Below are positions 1-8,613 of a DNA stretch of 19,067 nt, piece by piece. The notes under the pieces are model-generated. The model saw only the letters and a program-made list of their open reading frames with translations, was not told the origin of the DNA and made no database searches. Source of the stretch: Planctomycetota bacterium (GTDB lineage: Bacteria > Planctomycetota > Phycisphaerae > UBA1845 > UTPLA1); the NCBI GenBank assembly GCA_016712275.1, contig JADJRI010000041.1:1-19067 (forward strand), read 5' to 3'. Positions within the stretch are counted from its first letter, which is position 1, and each line of letters starts with the position of its first letter. The position numbers and the translations under genes are program-made.

Positions 1-22
1 TGGGCATCGATCTCTCATCAAT

Positions 23-70
23 CGATCAACCTGAGGCGGGATAAATCGAATGGCCATTTTTGGTTGATCG
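23..70. promoter_or_regulatory. Inverted repeat flanking a palindrome upstream of the first gene
   Basis: CGATCAACC at 23-31 is the exact reverse complement of GGTTGATCG at 62-70 (9-base arms, 30-base spacer). The 10-base palindrome AATGGCCATT lies between them at 49-58. The structure sits just upstream of an AGGAG and ATG at 80-92, so an operator or 5'-leader role is possible. No T-run follows the right arm, which argues against a simple terminator. I see no convincing -35/-10 pair. The function is inference. Confidence 0.4.
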
Positions 71-89
71 GTGCAGTCCAGGAGCACCT

Positions 90-2087
90 ATGAAATACTT
101 CTCGCAAAGCAGTTGACCTTGATGGGAACGGTTACGAAACGTTAATTCTTCGAGCGCATCCTTTACCCTACGTTGTCGCAGGTGACAGCTCATCTCATTC
201 AGGCCAGCTCGACGACCTACTTAGCGTACTGCGTAATCTCGACGATCTGAATCGCGACCGCGTGCCCGCCCCGGCGAATTTCGATCAGTGGCGGCGTGTC
301 CGAGACCGTCCGCAAATACATTCAGACCGATGCCCTGATCTCCCACGTTCAGGGATTTATATCGAGCATGACGAGCAAAGGCGTTTTGACGCCCGCACTT
401 TGTCGTCCTGATGCATTTCCAGCCCGGAAAGTATCTGTTCGAGGAAACCCACTGGTGGTTGACCCAGATCGCCCGTCTGGCCGATGAGTGGCTGGATGAT
501 CTGTTCGGTGACAAGCGCAACTACCAACTGGAAGATTTCGCGGAACTGTATCGCACCAATCTCAGCATCCTGGGTCGGCCCGCCCGCGACGACCAGGCAG
601 GAATGCGCCACGCTTTCCCCGCCTTATCTGCCTCTCTTCCGCCTATCTGCTGACCGGCAACGAACGCTATCGCCCAGCCCGCAGGCGGGGTCCAGTTCCA
701 GCGCGAGACCTTCCGCAGCTTGAGTCAGCGATGGGCGGCGCCGCTTCCGGAACTCCGGCAAGCGCAAGCGCGATCGCGGCGGGCAAATCGTCGTCGCCTC
801 GGAAAACGCCGACGATCGGACACCATCCCGCCCGTACGAGCAGATCTACGCATTGGCCGGACTCAGCAGTACTACCGGATCACCACAGGAAGTACTGGGA
901 GACATGCAGCGCACGGTCAACACCTTCCAGACTTGCTACCTGGATTCGCCGGAAAACGGCTTTGGCGGTTGGGCGGGTATTTTCCCCATATCGACCACGC
1001 CACTTGCGGCCCGACACCGAAGCATTGGGGACAACCGGCTGCGCAAGAACTGGAATTCGATCGGCGACCATATACCCGCCCATCTGGTCAATCTCATCAT
1101 CGCGCTGGACCGCTGCCGCGCGGAGGCACTGGCCGCGACGAGATCGAGGATTTTCTCGACACCTGTCGCGGCATCCTGACACCACGGCACGGCTGATCCT
1201 GGAGAAATTCCCGATCCCGAATCCCCCTTCGTCAACGAACGCTTCCACGCCGACTGGACACCCGATCACCCTGGCGCTGGCAGCAGAATCGCGCCATCGT
1301 TGGACACAATCTGAAAATCGCCTGAATCTCACCGGGTCGCCAACCATTACGCGCGCGCGGCTCAGGGACAGACCCACGGCAATCAGCGATGCCCAGCGGC
1401 ACGATACCTGGCCACAGAGTTTCTCAATCTCGCCAAAAAACTGGGCGATGCCATGGCGATTCACGGCCTCGACCAGATCCGGGGCGGCTGCTTCGACGCG
1501 GTCGAGCGGCAGCCGCAACCCGGCCTGCCCATCGAATTCACCTGGGGCAACACCAGGATTTCTGGCAGCAGAGCAGGGCATTCTCGCCTATCTGATCCTG
1601 TACAGCGCCTCCGGCGAGGCCCGGTTCCTGACCCTGGCCCGGGAAATGGCGGCGTTCTGAATACGTTCTTTCTGGATCACGACAACCGCGGCGTCTTTTT
1701 CCGAACCAGCGATGACGGCAAGCCGATCATCGAAGGGGCCTACGGCCAGAAGGGTGGCCATTCCGTCGCGGGTTACCACGCCTTCGAGCTGAACTATCTG
1801 GCGCATCTCTACACCCGTTCGTTCGTGCGTCCGGTGATGGGCAAGGGCGGCAACGACGCCAATTTCTGCCTGTTCTTCTGGCCAGAGCCGAAAGCCGGCC
1901 GCATCACGGTCAACGTGCTCCCCGATTTTACGCACCTGACACCATCGAGATCGCGGGCATCACGGTGAACGGCATTCCCCGGCCGAGTTTCTCGCCCAAC
2001 AACTTCCAGATCGAACTCGACGAGGAGGAGCTCGGTTCGCCGGTGGTGGTGGAATTCCGTCCAAAAAAAGAAGGGGTGCCGTCATGA
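90..2087 (+). CDS. AGE-family (N-acylglucosamine 2-epimerase-like) protein, multiply frameshifted
   Basis: Stitching the three forward frames gives a continuous (alpha/alpha)6-barrel sugar epimerase/isomerase of the AGE family. Recognisable segments in order are FQPGKYLFEETHWWL, AYLLTGNERY, KNWNSIGDHIPA, VGHNLKIAWNLTR, DQIRGGCFDAVERQ, FWQQ-EQGILAYLIL and KGGHSVAGYHAFELNYL. The GHNLK and HSVAGYH histidines are typical of the family. A beta-rich tail of about 80 residues (from about 1860) ends at TGA 2085-2087, which overlaps the ATG of the next gene. More than ten indels break the frame; for example one G restored near 1658 turns TTC-TGA into F-W-N-T, and one T near 1928 gives DFYAPDTIEI. The start is uncertain: ATG at 90 has AGGAG at 80-84, but continuity to LDDLNRDRVPAPANFDQW (about 235) needs another frameshift. 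Substrate unknown. The usual family length is about 400 residues, so this would be long (over 600). Confidence 0.7.
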
Positions 2088-2717
2088 CCGTCAAGCTGCT
2101 GACCAGCAAGAAAATCGCGGTCCTGGTGGAAAGCCAGTACATCCCGGGGGAAATCAAGCCTATCGCTACGGTTTCGGAACCCGGAAGCGGAAGTGCACTT
2201 CATGTCCCGCCTGTGGGGCAACAATAGCCTGATCTTCGTCAGCGAGATGGAGCAGGCTGGGCATACCCTGCTGACCTCGAAGTGAATATCGACCTGGAAA
2301 GGTCAATGTCGACGACTACGCCGCCGTCATCATGGTGGCCAACTACCCCAGTGTTCGCCTGCGTTATTTCGAGCCCCCGGCGGGACAACCGATCACGCCG
2401 GACATGGTCCGCTCGGCGCCGGCGGTTCAGTTCTTCGCCCGCGCCATGCAAAACCCGCGCATCGTCAAGGGAGCGTTGTGCCATGGCCTGTGGATTCTCA
2501 CGCCCAACCCGGAGCTGCTGAAGGGACGCAAGGTGATCTGCCACGAGGTGGTGCTGGCGGACGTGCTGAACTGCGGCGCGATCTACGTGCCGCAAGACGC
2601 GCAAAACGAAGGGGTGGTGCTCGATGACGACTTGGTGACCGCACACGACTGGCATGACGTGCAGTCGTTCATCCAGGTGATCGCTCAACAGATTTTAACG
2701 CGGAGGTTGAGCGATGA
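2084..2717 (+). CDS. DJ-1/PfpI family protein, frameshifted
   Basis: The product begins MTVKLLTSKKIAVLVESQYI and, after restoring five single bases (near 2160, 2185, 2268, 2300 and 2695), reads as about 212 residues of the DJ-1/PfpI (class I glutamine amidotransferase-like) superfamily. Seen in sequence: the DDYAAVIMVANYPS strand-loop, and a nucleophile-elbow cysteine in GALCHGLWILTPNPELLKGR followed by KVICHEV. Family members include glyoxalase III/deglycase-like proteins, chaperones and peptidase-like proteins that act on reactive carbonyls; the activity here is not predictable. The start codon overlaps the upstream stop (ATGA), implying translational coupling. If one T is missing at about 2695 the natural end is NAEVER-TGA at 2715-2717, again overlapping the next ATG. 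As written, the frame runs on to 2745. Confidence 0.72.
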
Positions 2718-3131
2718 GTCGCAAGATATTGATTGTGACCTCTGAATGGGGTTTCTAGGGCGAGAATTGATCGGTGTGTCACGCGGTGACGTGTCTGGCC
2801 TTCGCCCGCGATCTCGACGATCGCAGAGCATTATCCGGGGCAAGTGGATGACCGGTCATGGCTAGAAATATGACCAGCTGGACGGCGGCACCTTCATGCG
2901 GGCCGATAACCAATTCCTGGACTTCGCCAAGGGCCGCCACCATATCCGTTGGAATACATTCCGCGGGACGTCACCGGACCGGATGGCGCATATATCGGCA
3001 ACGTCAGCCGGGAGACCTCGGTGATCGTGGATTATTCCTTCATCACCGGCCGCTCTACCCCGGATTCCACCCGCACCGACCAGATGGTGGTGGAAGTATT
3101 GGAACGCGGGCCACGGCGTTACGGCTGGTGA
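2714..3131 (+). pseudogene. Second DJ-1/PfpI-like gene, internally deleted with in-frame stops
   Basis: GGAGG at 2702-2706 precedes ATG 2714 and MSRKILIVTSEWGF, the usual N-terminus of a DJ-1/PfpI-like amidotransferase-domain protein. A TAG follows where the family usually has Trp. After about 20 codons the sequence jumps directly to CHAVTCLAFARDLDD, the segment around the nucleophile elbow. The C-terminus is family-like: EYIPRDVTGPDGAY, ETSVIVDYSFITGRSTPDS, VVEVLERGPRRYGW, stop 3129-3131. From memory of the family (about 260-280 residues), roughly 120-130 residues are missing between about 2770 and 2785. A second TAG occurs near 2861, and the frame shifts near 2828 and 2950. The deletion cannot be explained by homopolymer error, so this is probably a real pseudogene or an assembly join. 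Confidence 0.6.
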
Positions 3132-3154
3132 CCCGACGACAAGAGGTGAACGTC

Positions 3155-4851
3155 ATGACCCAGAAGACGGGACATCAAAAACTGCTGGAACAGCTCAGGG
3201 CCGACGGCATTCGCCATATGTTCGGCAATCCGGGCAGCAGCGAGGAAGGACTGCTGGACGAGATTACCCGTTCCGGACCTCGATTACCTGCTGGGGTTGC
3301 AGGAAGCGGCGGTGGTCGGGATGGCCGACGGTTACGCCCAGGCGACACAACGGCCGGCGGTCATCCAACTGCATTGCAGCGTCGGTCTGGGCAACGCCAT
3401 CGGCAGCCTCTACCACGCCAAGCGCCGACGCTCGCCGCTGGTCGTGATCGCTGGCGAGGCCGGCGCGGCCTACGATGCGATGGACGCGCACATGGCGGTC
3501 GATCTGGTGGCGATGGCGAAACCGGTCACCAAATACGCGGCCCGAGTCATCGATTCCCGCAGTCTGCTCCGTCTGCTGCGGCGTTGCCTCAAGATGGCGG
3601 CGACGCCGCCGTTCGGGCCGGTCTTCCTTTCGGTGCCCCAGGATATCCTCGACCAACCCAACGACGAGCCGGTGGTGCCGACAGTGGTGCCGGTGACCCG
3701 GGTGGTCCCAGAACCGGCGGCCATCGCCGCCGCCAGCGCCATGCTGCAAGGGGCGCAAAACCCGCTGATCCTGATGGGCGATGGCGTTGCGCACTCGCAG
3801 GCGCAAGCGGAACTCGCCCAATTGGCGGAGGTACTGGGGGCACGGGTTTACGGCGTCATGGCGTCCGAACTCAACATGCCGTGGATCCATCCGCTCTACT
3901 GCGGCCTGACCGGCCACATGTTTGGTCGTTCGAGCCAGCAGGTCGTCGCCAACGCCGATGTCGTCGTGGTGTGCGGCACCTATGTCTTCCGGAAGTGTTC
4001 CTCATCTGAGCAATCCGTTCCGGGCCGACGCCAGGATCATCCACATCGACCTCGATCCCTACGAGATCGCCAAGAACCATCCCATCACCCTGGGGCTGCT
4101 CAGCGACCCGAAGTTGACGCTGAAGGCGCTGGCGGACGCGGTCACCGATCTGGCGACGCCAGCGCAACGGGAAGCAGCGGCCCAGCGCGCCGACGCGATC
4201 GGCGCGGCCAACCGGCGCGAACTGGCCGAGGCCAGGGCGCGGGACGAGGGTGAAATGAACGCGGTGCCGCTGCGCATGACCGCCTTCGCGGCGGAACTCG
4301 CCCGGCAATTGCCCGAGGACGCCATCCTGTTCGACGAATCGCTGACGCATTTTCCGGAATTGACCCGCTGGTTGCCCCCCATGCGATCGGATCGTTTTTC
4401 CAGACGCCCGGCGGCACGGCTCGGGGGTCGGTCTGCCCGGTGCCATCGGGGTGAAACTGGCCCGTCCGGAAAAACGGTGCTGGGTCTGACCGGCGACGGT
4501 GGCGCCATGTACACCTTTCAGGCGCTATGGACGGCGGCCCACTACCGGATCGGCGCCAAGTTCGTGGTGTGCGGCAACGGCGGCTACCGCCTGCTGAAGC
4601 AGAACCTGCTGGATTACTGGAACCAGCAGGGCCTGGCGCCGGGCCAATATCCATCCGATTTCCCGCCCGCGTTCACGGTTGATGAGCCGACTCTCGATTT
4701 TGTCGCGCTGGCGGGAGCGCTGGGAGTCCCGGGCCGGCGCGTCGCGCAACCGACCGAGATCGCGTCGGCGATCGAGGCGATGCTGGGCCACGACGGGCCA
4801 TTCCTGATCGAACTGGTGTTGGACGGCGGCGTGCCGCGGCCAACGCATTAA
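3155..4851 (+). CDS. Thiamine-diphosphate enzyme, benzoylformate decarboxylase-like, frameshifted
   Basis: Restoring seven single bases (two near 3272, near 3999 and 4007, then near 4378, 4430 and 4470) gives exactly 568 codons. All three domains of the TPP-dependent decarboxylase/acetolactate synthase superfamily are visible. The N-terminal Pyr domain has FGNPGSSEEGLLDE (Ser about 28), the catalytic Glu in LQEAAVVGMADGYAQA, and the His in IQLHCSVGLGNAIGSL. The middle domain follows (PLILMGDGVA, RIIHIDLDPYEI). The C-terminal PP domain has GDGGAMYTFQALWTAAHY then FVVCGNGGYR. The Ser and His match the positions of Ser26 and His70 in Pseudomonas benzoylformate decarboxylase, favouring a 2-oxoacid decarboxylase. 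The first Asn of the usual metal-binding NN pair is Gly here. AGAGGTG precedes ATG 3155. It is followed 16 bases later by NTF2-like genes. Other options are an oxalyl-CoA decarboxylase or acetolactate synthase relative. Confidence 0.8.
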
Positions 4852-4867
4852 TGGAGGGAGGTGGGTT

Positions 4868-5329
4868 ATGCCGGATCACAACACTCCAATGACCGCGGAT
4901 GCCTTCAGCCGCGTGGAAATCGAAGCCTTCGTCGCCGACTGGTATCGCAAGCTCGATGTTCACGCGCCCTCGGAGCAACTGGTCCCGCTGGTCGCCGATG
5001 GGGTCGAGATGCAATTCCCAGAGGGAGCGGTGCACGGGGTCGAGGAATTCAGAAACTGGTACGAGGGCGTAATCCGGCTCTTTTTCGACGAACTGCATAT
5101 CGTCACCCACGTCGGCTTCTCCTGGCGGGACGACCGCTACCTGCTTGATGTCGTGGTCAACTGGCAGGCCCGCCGCTGGAACCCGCCGGCGCCGCGCAGC
5201 GAATGGATCGGTTTCGACGCTTACCAGCGTTGGGAACTGAGTCGCGCGCCAGGCAACGACGGACGGCTAGCGATTGCGCGCTACATCGTGGACGAGCTGC
5301 GGCCCATGCTCGGTTCGAAGCCGTTGTGA
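4868..5329 (+). CDS. NTF2/SnoaL-like protein 1
   Basis: This 153-residue soluble protein starts MPDHNTPMTADAFSRVEIEA at ATG 4868, preceded by GGAGGGAGGTGGG. The layout FVADWYRKLDVHAP...LVPLVADGVEMQFPEG...GVEEFRNWYEG...FFDELHIVTHVGF is that of the NTF2-like cone fold (N-terminal helix, then the E-F-x-x-W helix, then a curved sheet). This fold includes SnoaL cyclases, limonene-epoxide hydrolases, ketosteroid isomerases and catalytically inert binding proteins, so the reaction is not predictable. There is no signal peptide. It lies 16 bases after the decarboxylase and leads a run of three NTF2-like genes. Confidence 0.7.
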   Translation: MPDHNTPMTADAFSRVEIEAFVADWYRKLDVHAPSEQLVPLVADGVEMQFPEGAVHGVEEFRNWYEGVIRLFFDELHIVTHVGFSWRDDRYLLDVVVNWQARRWNPPAPRSEWIGFDAYQRWELSRAPGNDGRLAIARYIVDELRPMLGSKPL

Positions 5330-5386
5330 CCTGAACCGTCCTTCGCCGGACAACCCATTCGTGGATTCACTTAAGAGGACAGCAGC

Positions 5387-5869
5387 ATGGCAGACACTCA
5401 TCCCAACATCGCGCTGGTACAGAGAATGTACGAGTGCTTCAACCGCAACGACATGGACACCATCCGCAACGAGATTTTCGCGCCGGATCTGATCTGGGGC
5501 CTGCCCGGCCGCCATCCGTTGTCGGGTGTCAAGCACGGCGCCGAGGAAGTCCTGGCCTTATTCGCCCAACTGGTGCGGGCCAATATCCAGGTCACGCTCG
5601 ACCCCTCACGCGATCCCAGCACCGGTGTCGACACCTTCGGCGACGACACGGTGGTGGAGGTCCATCGCGGCCAAGGCACGACCACGGTGCGCGACGACGC
5701 CGGCAACGAGTCGCCAGTCACCCTCAACGCGCTCAACTGCACGCATTACCGGATTCGGGACGGACGCATCGCCCAAGTCCAGGTGTACATCAGCGATCAG
5801 CACGCGGTGGATAACTTCTTCAACACCGTCTACCAGCTCAAGCCGATTCCCGACCGTTTGGCGGACTAG
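5387..5869 (+). CDS. NTF2/SnoaL-like protein 2
   Basis: This 160-residue protein has ATG 5387 with AGAGGA 5373-5378 upstream. It opens with NIALVQRMYECFNRNDMDTI, a classic SnoaL/NTF2 first helix, then FAPDLIWGLPGRHPLSGVKH (the domain's conserved W-x-x-P-G-x-x-P-x-S-G-x-x-x-G pattern), EEVLALFAQL, and a final strand RDGRIAQVQVYISDQHAVDNFF. The PGRHPLSG loop aligns with VPGRNQLSG in the next gene, so the two are probably paralogues. It is cytoplasmic; the substrate pocket is unknown. It is 12 bases from the next gene, consistent with one transcript. Confidence 0.75.
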   Translation: MADTHPNIALVQRMYECFNRNDMDTIRNEIFAPDLIWGLPGRHPLSGVKHGAEEVLALFAQLVRANIQVTLDPSRDPSTGVDTFGDDTVVEVHRGQGTTTVRDDAGNESPVTLNALNCTHYRIRDGRIAQVQVYISDQHAVDNFFNTVYQLKPIPDRLAD

Positions 5870-5881
5870 GAGGACGATTTC

Positions 5882-6287
5882 ATGGCCATCATCACCGACG
5901 AACAAGTCACCGCCGCCTACGCGGCACTCGCCACCGGCCAGCGCGACCGGATCGCCGAGCTTTGGGCCGAGGATCTGCGCTGGCTGGTTCCCGGCCGGCA
6001 ACCAACTCTCGGGTTGGAAGAACAACCTGGACGAATTCATCGCGTTCATGGCCACGGTCGGCCGCCTGTCGGACAACAGTTTCCGCATGGATCGGATGGC
6101 GCTGATGGTCGCCGACAATTTTTCGGCGGACGTGACCCGCAACACCGGCTATCGCGCCGGCCAATCGGATCGCCAGCTCGATATCGACGTGATCCATTGG
6201 CTGACCTGGCGGGACGGCAAGGTGGTCGAGGGCCGGGGCGCGATCTTCGGCGACGGCACCGCCCAATACGACGCGTTCTGGTCTTAA
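5882..6287 (+). CDS. NTF2/SnoaL-like protein 3, single frameshift
   Basis: ATG 5882 follows GGAGGA at 5870-5875. The reading MAIITDEQVTAAYAALATGQ...LWAEDLRWLVPGR breaks at about 5999-6002. It continues in another frame as QLSGWKNNLDEFIAFMATVG...DVIHWLTWRDGKVVEGRGAIFG and ends at TAA 6285-6287. Removing one C from the run CGGCAACC (or adding two bases) restores a 134-residue SnoaL-like protein whose loop matches that of the preceding gene. One frameshift in an otherwise conserved protein suggests a sequence error rather than decay. It lies 20 bases before the tautomerase. Confidence 0.7.
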
Positions 6288-6307
6288 ACGGCCCAGGGGA
6301 AACCACC

Positions 6308-6601
6308 ATGCCCATCATCAGCGTCAAGGTCATCGAAGGCTTCTTCAACGACGAGCAGAAAACGGCGCTGATCAAGGAACTGACCGACGCTTTCTGCAAG
6401 GCCACCATGGAAGCCGCCCGGCCCTACATCTACGTGACGGTCGAGGAGGTCAAGCAGGGGAAATGGGGGGTGGCAGGCCATCCGCTACCGGACCCCGATT
6501 TTCTGATCAACGACTTCGTACCGATCATCGAGGATGCCGCCGACGCTTTCGTCAAGGCTTACAACGTGCCGCGACGGCGGCCGCGCGGCCCCTCGGCCTG
6601 A
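6308..6601 (+). CDS. 4-oxalocrotonate tautomerase-like protein
   Basis: The 97-residue product begins M-P-I-I-S-V-K-V. After removal of Met, Pro1 would be the catalytic base of the tautomerase (4-OT/MIF) superfamily, which moves protons in 2-hydroxy-dienoates, phenylpyruvate enols and similar molecules, and also includes dehalogenases and decarboxylases. The family signature continues as NDEQKTALIKELTDAFCKAT and YIYVTVEEVKQGKWGVAGHP, the usual Val-x-x-x-x-x-Gly-x-Trp-Gly-xx-G region. Canonical 4-OT is about 62 residues, so this has about 30 extra C-terminal residues (FLINDFVPIIEDAADAFVKA plus an Arg-rich tail). Its place between NTF2-like genes supports action on a carbonyl or enol intermediate of a shared pathway. 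Confidence 0.8.
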   Translation: MPIISVKVIEGFFNDEQKTALIKELTDAFCKATMEAARPYIYVTVEEVKQGKWGVAGHPLPDPDFLINDFVPIIEDAADAFVKAYNVPRRRPRGPSA

Positions 6602-6642
6602 TGCCGCTTCGCCGGATTTCGCCCGCTACAGGAGCACGATTC

Positions 6643-7062
6643 ATGAGTACCCGAGATGTGATCGACAAATATTACGAAACCGCCAGCCGCGGGGCCTGGG
6701 ACGAATGGCTGACCCTGTTCGACGTGGACGTGACCGGCGACGAGCAGCTGGCTGGACACTTCGAGGGCATCGAAGTGCTGCGGGGCGCGATCGGCGCCAT
6801 CAGCTACGGCTACAGCAAGTTCCAGATGATCCCCAAGGAAGTCGTGGTGGACGGGGAACGGGCGGTGGTGATCTGGCGCTGTGACGCCGCCAACCGTGCC
6901 GGCACGCCCATCGCCTACAACTACCTGCCACAACGCGAGGTAGTGGGTGCCAATTTCTTCCGCCTGGAAAACGGCAAGATCAAGTACATGCGCACCATCC
7001 ACGATGAAACGGCCTTCGCGCCTTTCAATCATCCCACCAACCCCAAAGCGCCGCCCGCTTGA
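6643..7062 (+). CDS. NTF2/SnoaL-like protein 4
   Basis: AGGAG at 6629-6633 precedes ATG 6643 of a 139-residue protein. The first helix STRDVIDKYYETASRGAWDEW, then LTLFDVDVTGDEQLAGHFEG and EVLRGAIGAI, and a terminal strand VGANFFRLENGKIKYMRTIHD show the NTF2-like fold. The FRLENGKIKYMR strand is the typical final strand of SnoaL-like domains. There is no signal peptide. It ends 9 bases before the GMC oxidoreductase, so co-translation is likely. Function unknown beyond the fold. Confidence 0.72.
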   Translation: MSTRDVIDKYYETASRGAWDEWLTLFDVDVTGDEQLAGHFEGIEVLRGAIGAISYGYSKFQMIPKEVVVDGERAVVIWRCDAANRAGTPIAYNYLPQREVVGANFFRLENGKIKYMRTIHDETAFAPFNHPTNPKAPPA

Positions 7063-7071
7063 GGAAATCCG

Positions 7072-8602
7072 ATGAACGCTTACGATTTCGTCATCGTCGG
7101 CGCGGGGTCGGCTGGTTCGGTGTTGACCAACCGGCTCAGCGAGGACCCGATGTCCGGGTGCTAGTGCTGGAAGCGGGACCCGCCGACGCTTCACCGGACA
7201 TCGAAAACCGCATTGAACCCCCGGCGGCCTGGCCGACCCTGCTCGGCTCGGAAGCGGATTGGGATTACCGCAGCGTGCCGCAACCGGGACTGGCCGGCCG
7301 GGAAACCCACGAGCCGCGCGGCAAATTGCCGGGCGGAACTAGCAACCTGTACGTGCTCATGCACATCCGTGGTCATATGTCCGACTACGACGGCTGGGCC
7401 GAACAGGGTTGTACAGGCTGGGACTACCGAAGCATCCTGCCTTACTTTCAGAAACTGGAAGATCAGGAAGACGATACGGGGCCATGGACCGGGAAGGACG
7501 GCCCCATCCCCTTATTGAACGCGGGGTTGCACGACCCGAACCCGACGTCGGCGGCATTCATCGCCGCCTGCCGGGAGCTGGGTTATCCCGCCACCGACGA
7601 TTTCAACGGTCCCCGGATGGAGGGAGCGGGTTGGCATCACGTCAACATCCGCGATGGGAAACGCTGGAGCGCGCGCGAGGGCTATCTACTGCCGGCGCTG
7701 GCTCGCCCCAATGTGACCTTGAGCACAAGTGCGCGGGCCACCCGGCTGTTATTCGAGGGATCGCGCTGCGTGGGCGTGGAATACAGCCAGAACGGTGCTC
7801 TCCAGACCGCGCGGGCGGATCGCGAGGTGCTCGTCTGCGCCGGCGCGATCGAATCGCCCAAGCTGTTGCTGCTGTCCGGCATCGGCGACCCTAACCATCT
7901 GATCGAATTATATATTCCGGTAGTGGCGGAATCGCCGGGTGTCGGCGAGAACTTCCACAATCACATCCTCACCGGTCTGATTCAGGCCACCGCGCGACCG
8001 GTGCCGCCGGGCCATCTGAATCTGTCGGAAGCGGCGCTGTTCTACAAGTCCGATCCGGCGCAAAGCGGACCGGATATCCAGATCGCCTTCGTCCATGTGC
8101 CGTTCGACATCATCGTCGGCCAGCAAAACCCTAACTCGGTCAGCATCCTGCCGGGCGTGGTACGGCCCACCTCGCGCGGCTGGGTGCGACTGGCCAGCAA
8201 CAATCCCCTGGATAAGCCCTTGGTCAATCCAAACTATTTGGGCACCGAGGACGACATCCGGCGGTTGGTGGACGCGGTAAAGCGCTCGCGGAGATCTTCG
8301 CCACCCGCGCGTTTTCCGGAGTGGGTCACCGGCGAGCTCCTACCGGACCAGCGGTGGCGAGCGATGCCCAATTGCGAGAATTCGTGCGGCAACGGGCGGA
8401 TTCGTATCACCACCAGGCCGGCTCCTGCAAGATGGGCACGGACCCGCGGGCCGTGGTGGCCCCCGATCTGCGCGTGTATGGCGTGGACGGCTTGCGGGTG
8501 GCGGACGCCAGCGTGATGCCGGTGGTGCCGTCCGGCAACTGTCACGCCGGCATTCTGATGATCGCCGAAAAGTGCGCCGATTTGATCAAGGCCGGTGCGT
8601 AG
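7072..8602 (+). CDS. GMC-family FAD oxidoreductase, frameshifted
   Basis: MNAYDFVIVGAGSAGSVLTN is the N-terminal FAD-binding GxGxxG fold of glucose-methanol-choline oxidoreductases. Further on are RGKLPGGTSNLYVLMHIRGH (GMC signature 1 region), DYDGWAEQGCTGWDYRSILP, GAIESPKLLLLSGIG (signature 2), YHHQAGSCKMGTDPRAVVAP and VPSGNCHAGILMIAEK. The His of YHHQAG and the His of GNCHAG would form a His-His catalytic pair, where many relatives have His-Asn. Frameshifts lie near 7146 (one base missing in GACCCGATG) and between 8275 and 8350 (at least three, partly compensating). With these repaired the gene is 511 codons, normal for the family. Enzymes of this type oxidise primary or secondary alcohols or sugars; the substrate is unknown. 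GAGG at 7061-7064 is the likely binding site. Confidence 0.85.
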
Positions 8603-8613
8603 GAGACGTTCTC

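Noticed and set aside
880..1581. A 233-codon open frame on the - strand
   Set aside because: It is antisense to conserved AGE-family segments on the + strand and is low-complexity Arg/Ala-rich sequence with no recognisable motif.
731..1660. A single 309-codon + frame as one intact gene
   Set aside because: Only its last part (about 1574-1660) carries AGE-family sequence; the rest is Arg/Ser/Pro-rich out-of-frame reading of the same gene, whose true segments alternate among three frames.
2858..4009. A single 383-codon + frame as one protein
   Set aside because: Only 3155 to about 3272 and a few codons near 4000 carry decarboxylase sequence; the rest is out-of-frame reading between frameshifts.
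5330..5386. Possible terminator hairpin GTCC-TTCGCC-GGAC between two NTF2-like genes
   Set aside because: The stem is only four base pairs and no U-run follows; the next gene has its own binding site in the same direction.
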